This document shows, piece by piece, positions 1 to 12,566 of a stretch of DNA of 64,000 nt. The notes beneath the pieces are model-generated. The model was not told the origin of the DNA, made no database searches, and worked only from the letters and a program-made list of their open reading frames with translations. Positions within the stretch are counted from its first letter, which is position 1. Every line of letters starts with the position of its first letter. Position numbers and translations under genes: made by a program. Origin of the DNA: Paramecium tetraurelia (taxonomy: Eukaryota; Ciliophora; Oligohymenophorea; Peniculida; Parameciidae); NCBI RefSeq assembly GCF_000165425.1, contig NW_001799211.1, positions 434,001 to 498,000 of the forward strand, in the 5' to 3' direction.

Positions 1-1090
1 GGTAAAAGTTGAAAATAAATCGAAAGATGATATTGGAGTTTAAAAACCTTAAGAGATTGAATCATCCCCATATAGTGTCAATGAAAGAGATTTATATCTA
101 ATGGAATGAAGGATTCTAATCCACTGGAATGGTATGTGTAATTATGGAGAAAATTGATGGGAGAGAGATGTTTGAGGTTATTTAATAATAAAAACAATAT
201 AGTGGTATTATTTTAACTAAGAAAGAGACCATTGCTCGTGTACTATTCATATAGATCCTAGAAGCCATCAAATATATGCATGAAAACTATTGTTGCCATC
301 GAGATTTAAAGCCAAATAACATTTTATGTGCACATGATGGCAAATCTATAAAAATAACTGATTTTAATGTAAATGACTTATTAAACGTAGGTTTCAAAAT
401 TTAATGATAGTTATAAAGAGTTTGGAGATCTCAATTAACATGGAAAAATTGAAATGTGGACCTATACTGGAACTGTTGCATTCTCAGCACCTGAGATCTT
501 TTCAGGAAACCTTTATAAGTAACTAAATTTATGTAATTAGTGAATAAGTTGATTTATGGAGTGCAGGTGTCATATTATTTGTAATGCTAAGTGGAGAATT
601 GCCCTTCAATTCTGAATATCTCAACGATCTAATTGAGTAGATTAGATAGTGTAAATATGAGTTTGGCGGAATCATTTGGGATTAAATCTCTGAATCAGCT
701 AAGGATCTGATTACTAATCTTCTATAATTGGATCCTGACAAAAGATTCACTCCAGAATAGGCTCTAAATCATCCTTGGATCACTCATGAATAAAGTAATT
801 CAGATATTCCGAGATATTAATTGCAAATCAATATGGCTCGCATTTTGAGAGTTAAAAATATTAATCAGGAATCAAAGATCAAATAAATATGCTATTTATT
901 TGGAGCTGGAGATATTTGGAAGAGACATTCTCTAGGTTAAGATACTAATCTAGATTTATATGACAATTTGAAAAAATATCGATCTATAGACATTTCTGAT
1001 AGTTGGAAAAATGCTGAAATCAAAGTGACAAAAGATCAAAGCAAAAAGGGTGTTTATACTATAGATTATCCCTTTACCGATTCTGATTGA
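1..1090 (+). CDS. CAMK-type Ser/Thr protein kinase, 5' end outside window
   Basis: Protein kinase catalytic domain, entered after the glycine loop and VAIK lysine. Visible are an alpha-C/beta-4 stretch (LEFKNLKRLNHPHIV, about 30-75), the catalytic loop HRDLKPNNIL (about 298-330), an activation segment beginning ITDFNVSKF, APEIF (about 490), DLWSAGV and a final ALNHPWI. Two short introns, about 370-391 and 520-541 (22 nt each), join these blocks. The DFG motif reads DFN, seen in some CAMK-like kinases. About 100 residues follow the domain with no recognisable EF-hands. Stop TGA 1088-1090. Calcium regulation cannot be judged because the N-terminus is missing. Confidence 0.85.
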
Positions 1091-1359
1091 ATTTAGAAAA
1101 ATTATTAATTTAATAATTTCTTAATTAATTTTATACAAATATTCTTATATAATTCTTATTTCTTTTGAATATTCTTCTACTCAATTTTTATCTATTAATA
1201 ATATTCAAAGTTTCAAGTTTAATTAATTAGGAGGATTTAAATGCTCTTGAGTTTTAATCGATAAAAAAATTATAATTTATATATAATGCTGAATCATTAA
1301 TTTAATGTAAACAAAATTTATCTAAGTTTATATAATAATCATAAAACTCTTATTGGGTT

Positions 1360-2702
1360 TCATTAAAAACCTTTTATATCTGATTTCTCTTATATCTCTT
1401 TTAATTCAATCTAATCTTGGTCATTTTGAGGGTCGTTTAAAAGTGAATCTTTGACTTCATTTGACTAATTGCCATTCATCACAGATTGCACAATTTCATC
1501 ATAAGTGATAATCTTCTATCCCCATTATTTGTATTAGTAGTAGATACCAGAGCAGGCTAAAATTATAATGCCAGTAAAATAAATGTAATATCTATAGTCC
1601 GAATTTCCTGAAATATTCTTAATTTCTGAAGGAAACCCTCCAGCAATCAAACCTATACCCTTAAACACTAAGTATGACTAAATAACATTTATATGTATAC
1701 TCCTAAAAAACTAGTACTAAAAATGATTAGATGATCGAATAATCTAAACGATAGAGCAGTGCACCCAAAACTGAAAACCAACATAATTGAATATAATAAG
1801 TATTAAGAAGTAACAAATTAAACCAATAGAGCATTCCACAACAGTAAAGACAAGACTACTCCAAGTCCAATACCTATTGCAACAATTCCGATTTTGTCTA
1901 AGTGCATAGATAAACCTCCTGCAAATGCTCCGATTAACACAGCGATTATCAACGTTAACCACAAAAAAAATGGATTGTCTCCCAAATCAATTTCACTGGA
2001 TATATATAATGCAAAGAAAAAGCCAATTAAGTATCCAAAAATAAAGAGGGTTGGCTTTAAGATTTGCTTACCCATTAAGCATTCTGTTAAGCCGATCATT
2101 ATCAAAATTGCAGACAGAAATTTATTATTGTCATTTAGGAATTAAACAATTTAAGAAAATAAAACTAAGGGACATCCATTATCAGCCTCCATTTCAATGG
2201 TGTAAAATTATTTGTTTTTATCATAAGATATGTCCAATATCTTAAGTCCTTCTTATTGATCTTAACAATAAAGCACGTATTTTACATAAAACCCATTAAG
2301 TGTACTTTATTTATTTGATTATATTAATACTTGTTGAATTCTGCCTGCACTCCTTCATTAGATTTATCCTGATTAATTAGTTCAAAGGAATCCGCAAAGT
2401 ACGAATCTGTGTTAATCAATGATATGCATTATTAATCTAGTTTTCCCTCGTTATTTATTATCACTGCAAATGTATTAAATGTAATTTCCGGACACTTTAA
2501 AATTGGTTGACAAAATCGGAAATATAATGTACTTGTTTCTAAATCATCAATTAACAGTACCGTTTAGAATTTGTTTATATTCCTTAGTTTATAAATCATC
2601 AAATATGTAAACAGCATCAGAATTAATTACTTTTTTGCATTTGCTTCCATTAATTGTTATTAGGAGGCTCCCTAAGATTAGTATAAAATATTTATAATTC
2701 AT
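1360..2702 (-). CDS. TMEM198/DUF4203-type multi-pass membrane protein
   Basis: Starts with a signal-peptide-like MNYKYFILILGSLL, followed by about 150 residues of cysteine-containing, probably luminal or extracellular sequence. Then comes a multi-span domain with the TMEM198/DUF4203 hallmarks: GKQILKPTLFIFGYLIGF, a Gly-rich helix AGGLSMHLDKIG, and FLGSYLVFKGIGL ending in AGGFPSE. A hydrophilic acidic cytoplasmic tail follows. Three introns (22, 26 and 23 nt) restore one frame; the spliced length is 424 codons including TGA, exactly divisible by three. TMEM198 proteins in animals are linked to membrane signalling; the role in ciliates is unknown. Confidence 0.75.
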
Positions 2703-3436
2703 TTTTAATAAATGAAATTGATTAGAAATAATCAAAAATTCCAAAAATTAGAATTCTATGTTTAAATGATTAATAAGAATTACAAAATACAATAACCTTC
2801 AATTTTGTTTTTTTATGCCTTAAGATAATTAGGAAGCCTAATTTAATAATTAATCGGACCACTTTACTACTTTCTTGCACTATGAACAAATTATTGAGCC
2901 TAAATTGAATAATGTTCAAATACTTTAAGGTTGATGCAGAATATTTGCATAACAAGTGGTACATTGAAACACTTCATATTGGACAGGCATTTTAACAAAT
3001 TTACCACAAGTGATATTCTTGCATTAATAGGGGGTATTATCTTCGTTTTCTTAATAGGCTAAGCAAAATGAACAAATCGAATATCTTAATTAAATTGATA
3101 CAAAAACTTTTTATTAATTTTGTTTGGATTGGCAACAATAGACTTAGCTTATCTTATTTAAGGTATAAATTATATTTCTTCCACCTTGAATTCTTCATAC
3201 ATATAGTTTTGATTATTAAAGCTCATTTTTTTATATAATTATATAATTGATTATAAATTCTTAAGATCGAATAAATTTACTTCAATTATAATTAATATTT
3301 ATTATTCGTAACAAAAGTCCAATTGACTTTTAATCCAATTTATTTCATTTTTGTTTTATTGAAATTGATAATACAATTCTCTTTTATCTTTACCCAATAA
3401 TAATTTAAATAAATAAACTTTCTATTCATATTAATA
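2703..3436. other. Intergenic, no firm gene
   Basis: Very AT-rich stretch between the TMEM198-type gene and the next minus-strand gene. The only coding-like signal is a short plus-strand segment, about 2971-3070, encoding a hydrophobic run (ILALIGGIIFVFLIG) that ends at TGA. It has no convincing start or splice partner. Probably spacer, or a remnant of a small one-span protein. Confidence 0.4.
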
Positions 3437-4600
3437 TCATAACCATTATTCTATTAATACACTTATAATTATAAAAAATAATTGATTAGAATCTAGGTTT
3501 ATAAAGGAAATCAATCTAATCTTAATATGAAATAATTTTAATAGTTAGAAAAAGTAATCAAGATTAATTTCTAAATTTTTTTCCTCAATATAATTCAAAA
3601 TTGGATGAATTTTTATTAACACTTTTTCATTTATATTTAAGTTGATATATTAAATCGATATCAAACCGTCTCGATCTGAATCTAATTATTTAAATACTTT
3701 TTCAACAAAACTAACATTGTTTACAACATCCCTTTCATTAGTATTCAATATTAGAATTTTTGTTATTTAATTTTATCATTTTATTTGCAATTAAATTTGC
3801 CAAGATCTAATCCTGCTTATCTACTTTCTTCTTAACAAGCCTAAATGTTTGATCCTTTCTTATCAGTGGTTTGAAATATGGTTAATTAGTGACTTTATCC
3901 TTTTTTTCTGCATCTGATGCTAATCTTCTTTATTATTACTTCAATTATTGATCAGCTTATTCTTAAATCAGTTTTTCGACATGATATATTTATTCTTACT
4001 TAGTAGGTTTCTTCTTAGGATTCAAACCAATATTTGGATGAAATGGATATACCTAACTCATTACTCTTTCCCTCAAAGCTTTTTTTTTTGCTTCAATCAC
4101 TTTAGCATCTTAATATAATTTAGAATGAATTGGTTCTTCAGAACTACCTCTTTCTTTTACAATTAAACGAGATATGCTATTGATTCTTGGTATTGCATAA
4201 TTGATTTATTTTTCTTCTTGATCATGTTCTTATAAAGCAGTCGTCAATCTTTTTTTCTAATTGTTGGCATCTGCATACAACTATTCAAAAACATCGGTCT
4301 CTTTTATTATTAAATTTGATACCTGTTTTATTTCTGTATAATTTTTGCACAAGTTGCTATGTATTTAAAGAAAGAATAGAAGTGTGCCGAGTTTTTACCT
4401 GAAAAACTATAAAAAATTAATACTGGGACTTTTAGCTGTCTTTTAATCTCTGCGATGATAAATTATTTTCCTTCCTATCTAATTTAATGTCTATCACAAA
4501 AAAATTAGGTCAAAAGTTCAATGTCATCTCCTTCGTAAATACAAATCTACTCTATTTTTTCACCTGTATCCAAACTAACAATTGCTTACAAATTAATCAT
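3437..4600 (-). CDS. Helical FxPxxG-type hypothetical protein with EF-hand-like segment; reading frame change inside
   Basis: Start ATG at 4600. The first ~60 residues (DTGEKIEQICIYEGDD, then FFCDRHQI) resemble a small module repeated in protist cytoskeletal proteins. A Lys/Gln-rich helical part follows with LYQDAKVIEAKKKAL and YPFHPNIGLNP, a layout common in ciliary or basal-body proteins. A 23-nt intron near 4416-4438 with an unusual GTC donor fits. Frame is lost near 3760: the upstream frame meets TGA while the downstream frame continues with an EF-hand-like DSDRDGLISI and ends at TGA 3437-3439. No GT-AG intron I could find repairs this, so the gene may be two genes, a pseudogene, or carry an assembly error. 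Function unknown. Confidence 0.45.
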
Positions 4601-4972
4601 AAGGCAATAAAAATTATTTAAGATGTGGGAAAAATTAATTCAATTAAATTTCTTATTTAAAATAATTCATTTGATTGATTATGGAATTGTAAATTAGAAT
4701 TGAAGCAATTATTATCAAACAAGAATATTCTATTTATTGAGATGATTAGCTTCAATAAAATATATATATTTATAGTAGCAATTATTTTGAACTACAAAAG
4801 ATCTTTATCAAAACTACAACTTTTTATCTTAAATTATATTCTTGTTTATAATAATTTAATATGTAAGAGAGATAGATATTCGAATTAATCCTAATACATT
4901 TAAATAATAATATTTTCAAATATGTTCAAATATCATGTTGTAATAACTTATTCAAATTGATATCATAAAGTA

Positions 4973-5310
4973 AAATAACCATAATGCTATATATTACACA
5001 CACTATAAAATACAATTTAATCAAACTAAAATCGAATTCCTGAATAAATTTAGTAGTTAGAAACAATCTCTAAAAATACTTGGGAATATTTTACAATGGT
5101 GTCCTCTACTTCGTTAATCCCTTATAAATAGTTCCTAATCTGTCTTTTTAAAGCAAACAAATTGGATACTTGCTTATAACTGGTTTATTCCTTATTGATA
5201 ATAAAGAATATAAACATAATTATAAATTCTAACTAATTAATATTTCTTTTAACAAGCAATTCATATAGATTCAAACTTTAGGAAATTAGATTAATAAATA
5301 TCAGGTGCAT
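4973..5310 (-). CDS. Possible small hypothetical gene
   Basis: A coding-like minus-strand stretch downstream of the importin-like gene, mostly polar and helical (ALKRQIRNYLQGINEVEDTI is the clearest part). Start at 5310 and stop near 4973 are guesses; the length is not a multiple of three unless one more short intron is removed. No family recognised. The remaining sequence between 4601 and 4972 shows nothing beyond AT-rich spacer. Confidence 0.3.
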
Positions 5311-5411
5311 TTATATCAAATTCGATCATTTTTATAAAATAAAAAGATGAAATATTATCAAATAAGTTAATGAAAAAATTAATATTTCTTTATTTATTGT
5401 TAAGTAAATAT

Positions 5412-6821
5412 TCACTAACATATATTATGAAAATCATCTTCAAATTTTAGTAATATTTAATTAGCTTCATCTGCAATTTCTTAATTATTTGACAAAGCAA
5501 ATTGCATTAAATGATGTGGATAATCCATTTGGAATGCTTGAACACTAAACACGCTTAATAAATTATTTAATGATTATAAAGTAAATAAGGTAGAAAATTA
5601 ATCAAGAGAAAAGTCTTTTAATAAGTCAATTAAAATGATATGAGTTTCCAAATCAACTAAATTTTAAATTTATAATTCATTTGAACTTTCAATTAAAATC
5701 TTAATGCAACGTATAGAAGCTTCTCTTACCTTTTTAGGGTAGCAGCCTTCACTTAATCTTATAATTTCTTTGAGTATAACATTATCGTCATAAAAAGGTT
5801 ATAATAGGTTATTGAATGTTTGTGACAATTAATAGAATATTATGCTTAATAAATTGAGAATTGAAGGAATTACTTCATTGTTATTCAGTCTGATAATCTA
5901 TTTCGAATACTCAATAACATGAATTTATAATAACTCATAAAAACACTCTGTTTCATTAATACAAAAGTAGGATAACAACTTAGTAATTAATTCTACTAGA
6001 GTTATACATCCCAAGCTTAAATTAATCAAATTTAGTATTAAATCATAATCTTATTGCAAAAAGTTTAAATTTAATTTCTATACTACGATACAGTAAATCT
6101 CAATCTAATCAGATATAAATTATGGTTTTTCTTTTAATCCGTAATTTAATAGTGTCTTTATCAATTTCACAAGGTAATCACAATCAAAGAGTAAAAAATC
6201 ATCACATATGCAGCTTACAAAATTTTTTAGACATTTTGAGATTAATAAAATATTTTGATTTTCATTTTTCGAAATAGAATTATGAGTAAGATCATTAATA
6301 GCAATAATGAGATCCAATTATTCAAGTTTTTAGGAATTGGAATTGCACCATACATTTATTAATAATTCTAAAGCAGTTCTAACTTCAGTTCCATTGGATA
6401 TCAACCCTGATATAACTTACAGAATATTGAAGTTTGTATGGCTATTAGTGAGCAACTTATCTTAAATTTCATCCGAAAAAAATGTCAAATTGATAAATAT
6501 TGTCAATGACTCCAAAATTAAGGTATTTTTATTTGTAATCTAATACATTAAAAGCGAGAGTAAATTATCGACATTTCTCTCAATTAATTATATTTGTTCA
6601 TTTGATAGTTTTTAATTAATACAATAAAGTAAGCATGAATTCAATTCTTTCAAATGGTCCTACGTAATTATTCTGGGGTTTGCTATCATGTCAATTAATT
6701 GATTAAACGAGTATGCTTATTATACCTATGTATTGGCTAATATTCTTTTTTATTTGAAAACATTTTAATGAAACTATTATCTAATCTGAGTTCTAAATAA
6801 TTCACGCTTGTATTTAATCAT
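5412..6821 (-). CDS. Importin-alpha-like armadillo-repeat protein
   Basis: One uninterrupted 470-codon frame. The start at 6821 is chosen because it gives a basic N-terminal helix (MIKYKRELFRTQIRQQF... KQKRIL) resembling an importin-beta-binding domain. The rest is a solenoid of Leu/Ile-rich helical repeats (for example LISNGTEVRTALELLINVW; KKVREASIRCIKILIESS), the pattern of armadillo repeats. Importin-alpha binds nuclear localisation signals and hands cargo to importin-beta. The ARM repeats are divergent and the NLS-binding Trp/Asn ladder is not obvious, so a diverged paralogue or other ARM protein is possible. TGA 5412-5414. Confidence 0.6.
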
Positions 6822-7608
6822 ATTTGTAAATAATTAATTTAATTAATTAAATATTGATCAAAAATTCTGTCATAGCAATATGATCATTTGGTGCCATGGA
6901 TAGAAAATTTATAAACTAGATCGGTAATAAAATATAATTAGTTTAATATGATAATTAATATTAATCGATTTATTTATAATTTTTGTACATTTAAATAAAA
7001 CAACCTTAAATTTGGAAAATTTATGAAACTTAAATTATTTAGAAAATCTCAAATTCGATGAATAAATGATGGTTTTTCAGAAGGTTTATTATGTAATTCA
7101 AAAATTTTCTTAACGAAGATAAACTTCAGATTGAAAGCTATCATTTTTTAGTCGATGACTTCAAAGGAAAACCATAACTTTTTTTCAGATTTTGAGATTT
7201 AAGATCAGGGATGATATTATTTAAATTCTCACTTTAATAATAAAAATCTGTTTGGGATTATTAGACAAATTTTAACAGGATAATGAAGTAAAATTACAAT
7301 AGTCCTGGTCTTGAATAGGCAGATTATCGAATAGAAAGATTTCCGATCTTATCAGGTAAAAGAATAGATATTTTTTAAAGTGAAAATGAAAATTTGATTT
7401 ATTATTTTATGTTAATTATAATCGGCTTAGTATGCTAGTGATCTATAGATTAAAAAATTTAATAAAAATAATGAAAACAAGGAATTCTTAGAGATAATCA
7501 TAAAGAGAAGACTTGTCAGTGACTTGTTAAGAGGTATTAACTATAATTTCTCAAAAATCTCATACCTTATATATTAACTATTTTTAAGCCTTATTTTAGA
7601 ATGTATCT
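6822..7608 (+). other. Spacer with unresolved plus-strand coding-like fragments
   Basis: Several stretches look coding on the plus strand but do not join cleanly. One begins at an ATG near 7090 (QFKNFLNEDKLQIESYHF). Another begins at ATG 7283 (MKQNYNSPGLEQADYRIERF). A third (IKKFNKNNENKEFLEIIIK) lies near 7450-7530. They may be exons of one small gene preceding the 7609 gene, or of its 5' part. No family is recognisable. Confidence 0.3.
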
Positions 7609-7943
7609 ATGAGTGATTTTCCCCTTTACAGCAGTGCTCAAACTCCTCGAAAGAAAAGAGGACCAATAAGCAAGAAACACAAATATGTACTTCTGTTATT
7701 TAAATAAAGACCACAATAAATTTGAAAAAACACAAATCCTCGAAATAATTTATCTGCTATGAAGACAGAGATTTAAATATTCCCGAGAAATACTAATCAA
7801 TGTTATAAAAACATGTAAGAATTATATTTAAAAAATTAAAGAAATCAGATGACGATAGAGAGTCTGATTCAGAACAAATTAAACACGCCATCAACTACTT
7901 GTACAAAGACCTATTATAATGTATTGAAAGAGAAAAGAATTGA
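7609..7943 (+). CDS. Hypothetical basic protein
   Basis: Starts MSDFPLYSSAQTPRKKRG; a 23-nt intron (about 7688-7710) restores a frame running to TGA 7941-7943. Spliced length 312 nt, 103 residues, Lys-rich with an acidic patch (KKSDDDRESDSEQ). No family recognised. Its last 95 bases overlap the next same-strand gene in another frame; the two could be one protein joined by a +1 shift near 7935 (see findings). Confidence 0.45.
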
Positions 7944-8716
7944 ATTATATTAATTTTATAATGCTCAAAAAGTACCTCTTCCAATGCAACTCAAAAGACT
8001 ACTTCCAATAAAAGAGAGTGCATACCAAAGATTCTGAACACACTCGACATTTTGAGTAGCATGTACATGTTATAAACTATCATCAAGAACTATCTGAAGA
8101 GAAGCATAGCAACCGAAACCAAGCCAGCATTAAAACCGATTGACATGGAAGAAACCAGGAAAGAGGAGCTTTCTAAATTTCGATCCATATCACTCTACAA
8201 TAAGAAGCAAGTTCGAATGCCTACATCAGCAGAGAAGTGTTGCTCCAATGAGAGAATTAGAGTTTTTAATATATTCAACAGTACTCCAAGAAATGTCAAG
8301 CCCAGTAGATCCCAACAAATGTTGAATGGATTCAAAGAAAAAGTTGTATATTCATCTCATAATAGGGTAAATAAACAATAACATTTTAGTAATCATCTGC
8401 TGCCAAACCTCCCATCTCAAGTAGAATCAATGACTCGTAAGAATTATTGTAGAAAGCATCCAGATCAAATATGATTCCCTTGAGAAGCTTTTTTAAGGAC
8501 AATCAAGTTAAACAACAAAATAATATAAAATTGGAATTAGAAAAGCATGCAAATAACAATATTTTGGAATTATTACTCCTAACGACTGGAGAATTAAAGA
8601 AAAAGTTTGAAGACGACCACAAATTACGAGATAGTAACAGTAGATAAAACTCAGAGGAAAGAGTAAGAGTTAAAGTAAGAAATAGCCATAAATTTCCAAA
8701 GGATTTCTTTCTATGA
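7849..8716 (+). CDS. Hypothetical hydrophilic protein
   Basis: Begins MTIESLIQNKLNTPS at 7849. Two introns (26 nt ending near 8000; 23 nt at about 8367-8389) give 273 codons with TGA 8714-8716, exactly in frame. The protein is Lys/Ser/Asn-rich and probably largely disordered, with a C-terminal helical segment (LLTTGELKKKFEDDHKLRD). No domain recognised. It lies 49 bp upstream of MMS19 on the same strand. Confidence 0.55.
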
Positions 8717-8765
8717 TTATATTATTTAATTAATGCTCAATGTTCTCAAATAACTATAAAATGAA

Positions 8766-11312
8766 ATGACTTCAAAGGATGATTCAGTGAGAGCAAAAGC
8801 CACTCACAAATTTAGAGAAGAATTGGAATAACTCACTGTTAATCAAGAAGAATCAGAATTTTTAATCGAGTTTTTCCTCCACAAATTAAGTGATCCTCAA
8901 TCCTTACTTGATACAACCTATATTCTACTCAAATTGAGTAAATCTTCAAAAAGCATTCATCCATCATTTATTAAAATGATATAGAACAAATAGATAATTA
9001 TTCCTACATTTTCTAGAGAAGCAAGAATTAATTTTTATTAAATTTTTCTCGCTTTTCCAATTACATTTGAACTAGCCGCAATAATACTCTAGAGTATTAT
9101 AGGAGAAAAAGATCCTAGAAATATTTTAGTTGCTTTTTAATTATGTGATGCTATTTTAGAAGTAAAAAATATAGGAACATAATATAAGAGAGAAATTTTT
9201 GAATTCTTAGATTGTTATTATCCTATAGAATTTAACGAGAAAGCAGATCCAAGGTATATAAATAAATATTTACATAGGTTTCAAATCAAAAAGGTAGAAA
9301 TTGAACATATTCTTAATAAATGTCTTTTTAGTGAAGTATTGCTTAATGATTCTATATTATTGTTACAAGATAAAATTGTATCAGCTTATGATCGAGCTTA
9401 AGGTTCGGCACTCAAAAGTGTTATGTGGATAATTAAAAACTAAAATAAAATCACTGCATTATAAATTGAAGAGATTTATGAATCTATCTAAAAACTTGCA
9501 GAATAGGTAATTATGGATGACGATGTAATTGAATAAATTCCAATTACTTTAATAGAAATTTGTAATAATGAAAGATTTTAAAAAGTTAAGACTAAAATTA
9601 AAACAATTTCTTTGAAAACTTTAGAAGAAATACCTGCTACTTAATAAGGATTTATTTATTTTAATTTCTTAAAACTTTTGGTTTAAAATCATGGAGAAAC
9701 AATTTTTAGAGACATCGTTCAAATATTTAATAAAAAATTTGATACCAAAAATATTAATGTGACTTAAAAAAGGTTAGAGAATGTAATATCAGCAATTGCA
9801 GAATATAAAAAATATAATAGAGAATTCGTTTCAGAATTAGACAATAATCAAAAATCCCTACTCTATGATAAATTATAATAAGGGATTACTCATAAGATGT
9901 AAAATGTTTTTATTCTTACTCTTAAATGTTTAGCTGACATTATGAAATATTACTAAGATTACTAGAAAGATTTAGAATTATATTTATATAACTAAATAAA
10001 TAATAGGGAGCTTATTGAATAATAATGCATTTTGGATTACTTTGCCAAAAATGGAATTGTGGATATCAAACAATATTAATAGCTGCTCGCTTTTTGGTCA
10101 GAAAATAATTAGTTGCTATATGATTACAGTTTAACATGCTCTTTATATAATATCTAAGATTATTTCTCCTAATTTACTTTAGGTTTAATAAATAATTAGA
10201 ATTATTAAATAAAGTCAGAATAAATATCTGCTCTAAAAGGCTATTTGGATAATAACTCAATATCAAATTCAATAAGACAAGATTAGGCTTAATTAGTCAT
10301 AAATCATATTTATAATCCTTTAAATAAGAATAGAAAAAATAAGCTAATAAAACAGTTAATTTAGTTCATATTAAAGCAATTTGCTCTAAATTAAAATATC
10401 ATTAAATAAATTACCCTTGATTACGTACTACATCTCGAAGATGATTAAATATACTATTACATTCCTTTGATGGAATAGGAGTTAAATGAAAATCTCATCC
10501 AGTCTATACTAGAAATTATATACAAATAAGATTTTAAACAAAGAGATGTGCAAATAACAAATAGAAAATATGCATATAAATTTATTTAGTAAATTATTAA
10601 TAATATCTCTAGCACATGCTTATCAAAATATCAAAAAGAATTAAATTTGGATTTCCCCTAATTATCAACGATGGAAACATAATTCAATGATCATCAATTA
10701 AATTAGTTGCAATTGTATATAGTATTGCTCAGATAATAGGTAATTAAAATTTATTACAAAATTTAGATGTTGTTCAATAATGAGATAGCGCTTGAAAAAT
10801 TAAAGGAAATATCTTAGAGTCACCCACAATTACTGAGTCAAATAATTAAGCATAAAGATTTAGAAAATAAACCATCTCTATAAAAATCAATAGGTGAAAT
10901 GATTAAACAATTAAATCATAAACAAACCCTTAATTATCTAATCAATTAAGTAGATGAAGAGTTCATTACTGGTTTAGCAAATCCTGAATTGCTGTAATTA
11001 ATAATTGAACATTTCAATGATACAAAAATTGATAAACTAAAATCACTTGCTTTAATTGTGAATTGGTGTCCAATACTGAAGGTAAAAGTCATTGAGTAAT
11101 TGGCGAAAATAGAAACAAACGATATCAAGGTTTTGTACACTTTAATTAATATTGTGATGAATAACTTTGAGGAGGCTAAATATAATTTGGAATTGTACAA
11201 TACAGGGATTAATTTATTTAAAAGATATTTAAATTATCCCAAGAGAGTGGTCAGATAAGCTGCTTAAGAAGCAATAAATGAATGGTGTATAGTATTTTTT
11301 AAAGGTTTATGA
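8766..11312 (+). CDS. MMS19: MMS19 homologue, cytosolic Fe-S assembly adaptor
   Basis: Intronless frame of 848 residues. HEAT-repeat protein with both MMS19 landmarks. The N-terminal MMS19 domain contains EFFLHKLSDPQSLL and then GEKDPRNILVAFQLCDAIL...EFLDCYYPIEFNEKADPR; in animals and plants this motif reads EKDPRCL...DLFDILGCYFPIHFTHP. The C-terminal domain ends NYPKRVVRQAAQEAINEW, matching the conserved Arg-Lys-Ala-Ala-x-x-A-x-x-x-W ending. MMS19 is the targeting subunit of the CIA complex, delivering Fe-S clusters to DNA polymerases, primase and helicases. It is shorter than the human protein (about 1030 aa). Confidence 0.9.
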
Positions 11313-11328
11313 CATAAAATAAACTAAA

Positions 11329-11853
11329 TCATTATTTCTTCCTTAATCTTGCTAATTATTACATTAGTTATTCATTCTATTAAAGCAGATGAGCAGTGAT
11401 TGTAATTTATTCAATATTTGGTTTTTATGCTTCATCCTTTTCTGCTTCAAGGATTGTACATTTTTGATTCAATATTTCTATTTAATCTTTTTGTTGTTTA
11501 ATCTGCTCTTGTAACTAGAGAATGACTGTTAAAAGGTTAGATTGATCTCCATCTATGGATTCGATTCCATCTTCAAAATGGTTGACTTCTTTTTATTGCT
11601 GCATTTACCTATGTGAATTTACAGATTTCATTGGAGTAAAGTATAAACTACGAGCACTCATTGGTTATCTATAAGTCTGATTGCCATTTGTTTTTTGAAT
11701 TGCCTTTGAAAAAAAAAAATCTGAATCCTCTTATTCAGATTTGTATCTAATAGATTTTCTCTCTTAGCAATCCTGTTAAATCTTCTAAACCACTTTTTCA
11801 ATATTAGGTTAATGAAGCAAAATTGTCATAGATCTAAGATTATATTATTTCAT
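11329..11853 (-). CDS. Coiled-coil hypothetical protein
   Basis: Uninterrupted 174-residue frame, converging on MMS19 with only 16 bp between the two stops. The N-terminal half is basic and Ser/Gln-rich with MSARSLYFTPMKSV; the C-terminal half is a predicted coiled coil (LLTVILQLQEQIKQQKDQIE...). No family recognised. Confidence 0.6.
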
Positions 11854-12229
11854 ATTAAAATTAATTGAGACAATTATAACACTCCCCTTATTCTACAAAT
11901 AGTTGTTGAATAAAAACCAAATAGAATATGATATATCAGTTAAATCCACTGACGAAGAAAAATTGAAAAATTGAAAAAGTTAAAAATAATATAATATTAT
12001 TACTAGAGATTAAGAATTTAGAACAGTTTATAAAATATTATAAAATGGTTAAATATATACATCTTATATTGTTAATTTTCAAAAAGATTAAGTAATTTAA
12101 TGATGTATTCAACACTTCTCATTATTACTAAAATTAACAAAAAAGGGCTTTATAAATACCTATTGTAAATGAATTTAACCAATATATTGAAATTTAAACG
12201 AATAATTTATTAATAAATTGAAAAATTGC
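11854..12229. other. Intergenic, no gene seen
   Basis: AT-rich, homopolymer-rich spacer upstream of the coiled-coil gene. Neither strand gives a sustained frame under the ciliate code. Confidence 0.5.
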
Positions 12230-12566
12230 AGTAGGTTTAAAATAGAGAAAAACATCTAAAATATGATATTATTCCTTCACAAATGAGTTTGAATGTCAAA
12301 TCTGTATTGAAATTTTAATAAAAAGCCGAAAATTATTCAGTTTATACATAGATCAATTTTCACTTAAAATATTGGCCAACATTTTTATTAGCTCTTTTAA
12401 AAGGAAGAGAAATATAGATGTGATTGCATTTTAAAAATTGATTATATCGAACACTTTTGATGAAAAATTTGATTCTCTAGAAGAGATTAAAATTATAATG
12501 TCTGAAAACGATTCTCTTCAATACATCCAAAATATTATGTTTCTATGTATCCCAAAAACAGTATGA
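12230..12566 (+). pseudogene. Possible RBR-type E3 ligase remnant
   Basis: Contains EFECQICIE, the start of a RING1 finger, followed about 40 codons later in another frame by EEKYRCDCILKIDYIEHF and then LQYIQNIMFLCIP. This resembles the order of pieces in ciliate RING-between-RING ligases, but linker cysteines are missing and the frames do not join through plausible introns. No ATG or complete gene. Most likely a decayed copy; a heavily spliced small gene is the alternative. Confidence 0.3.

Noticed and set aside
4700-4888. Plus-strand 62-residue frame in an intergenic region
   Set aside because: AT-rich, no homology and no codon-use signal; ends by chance.
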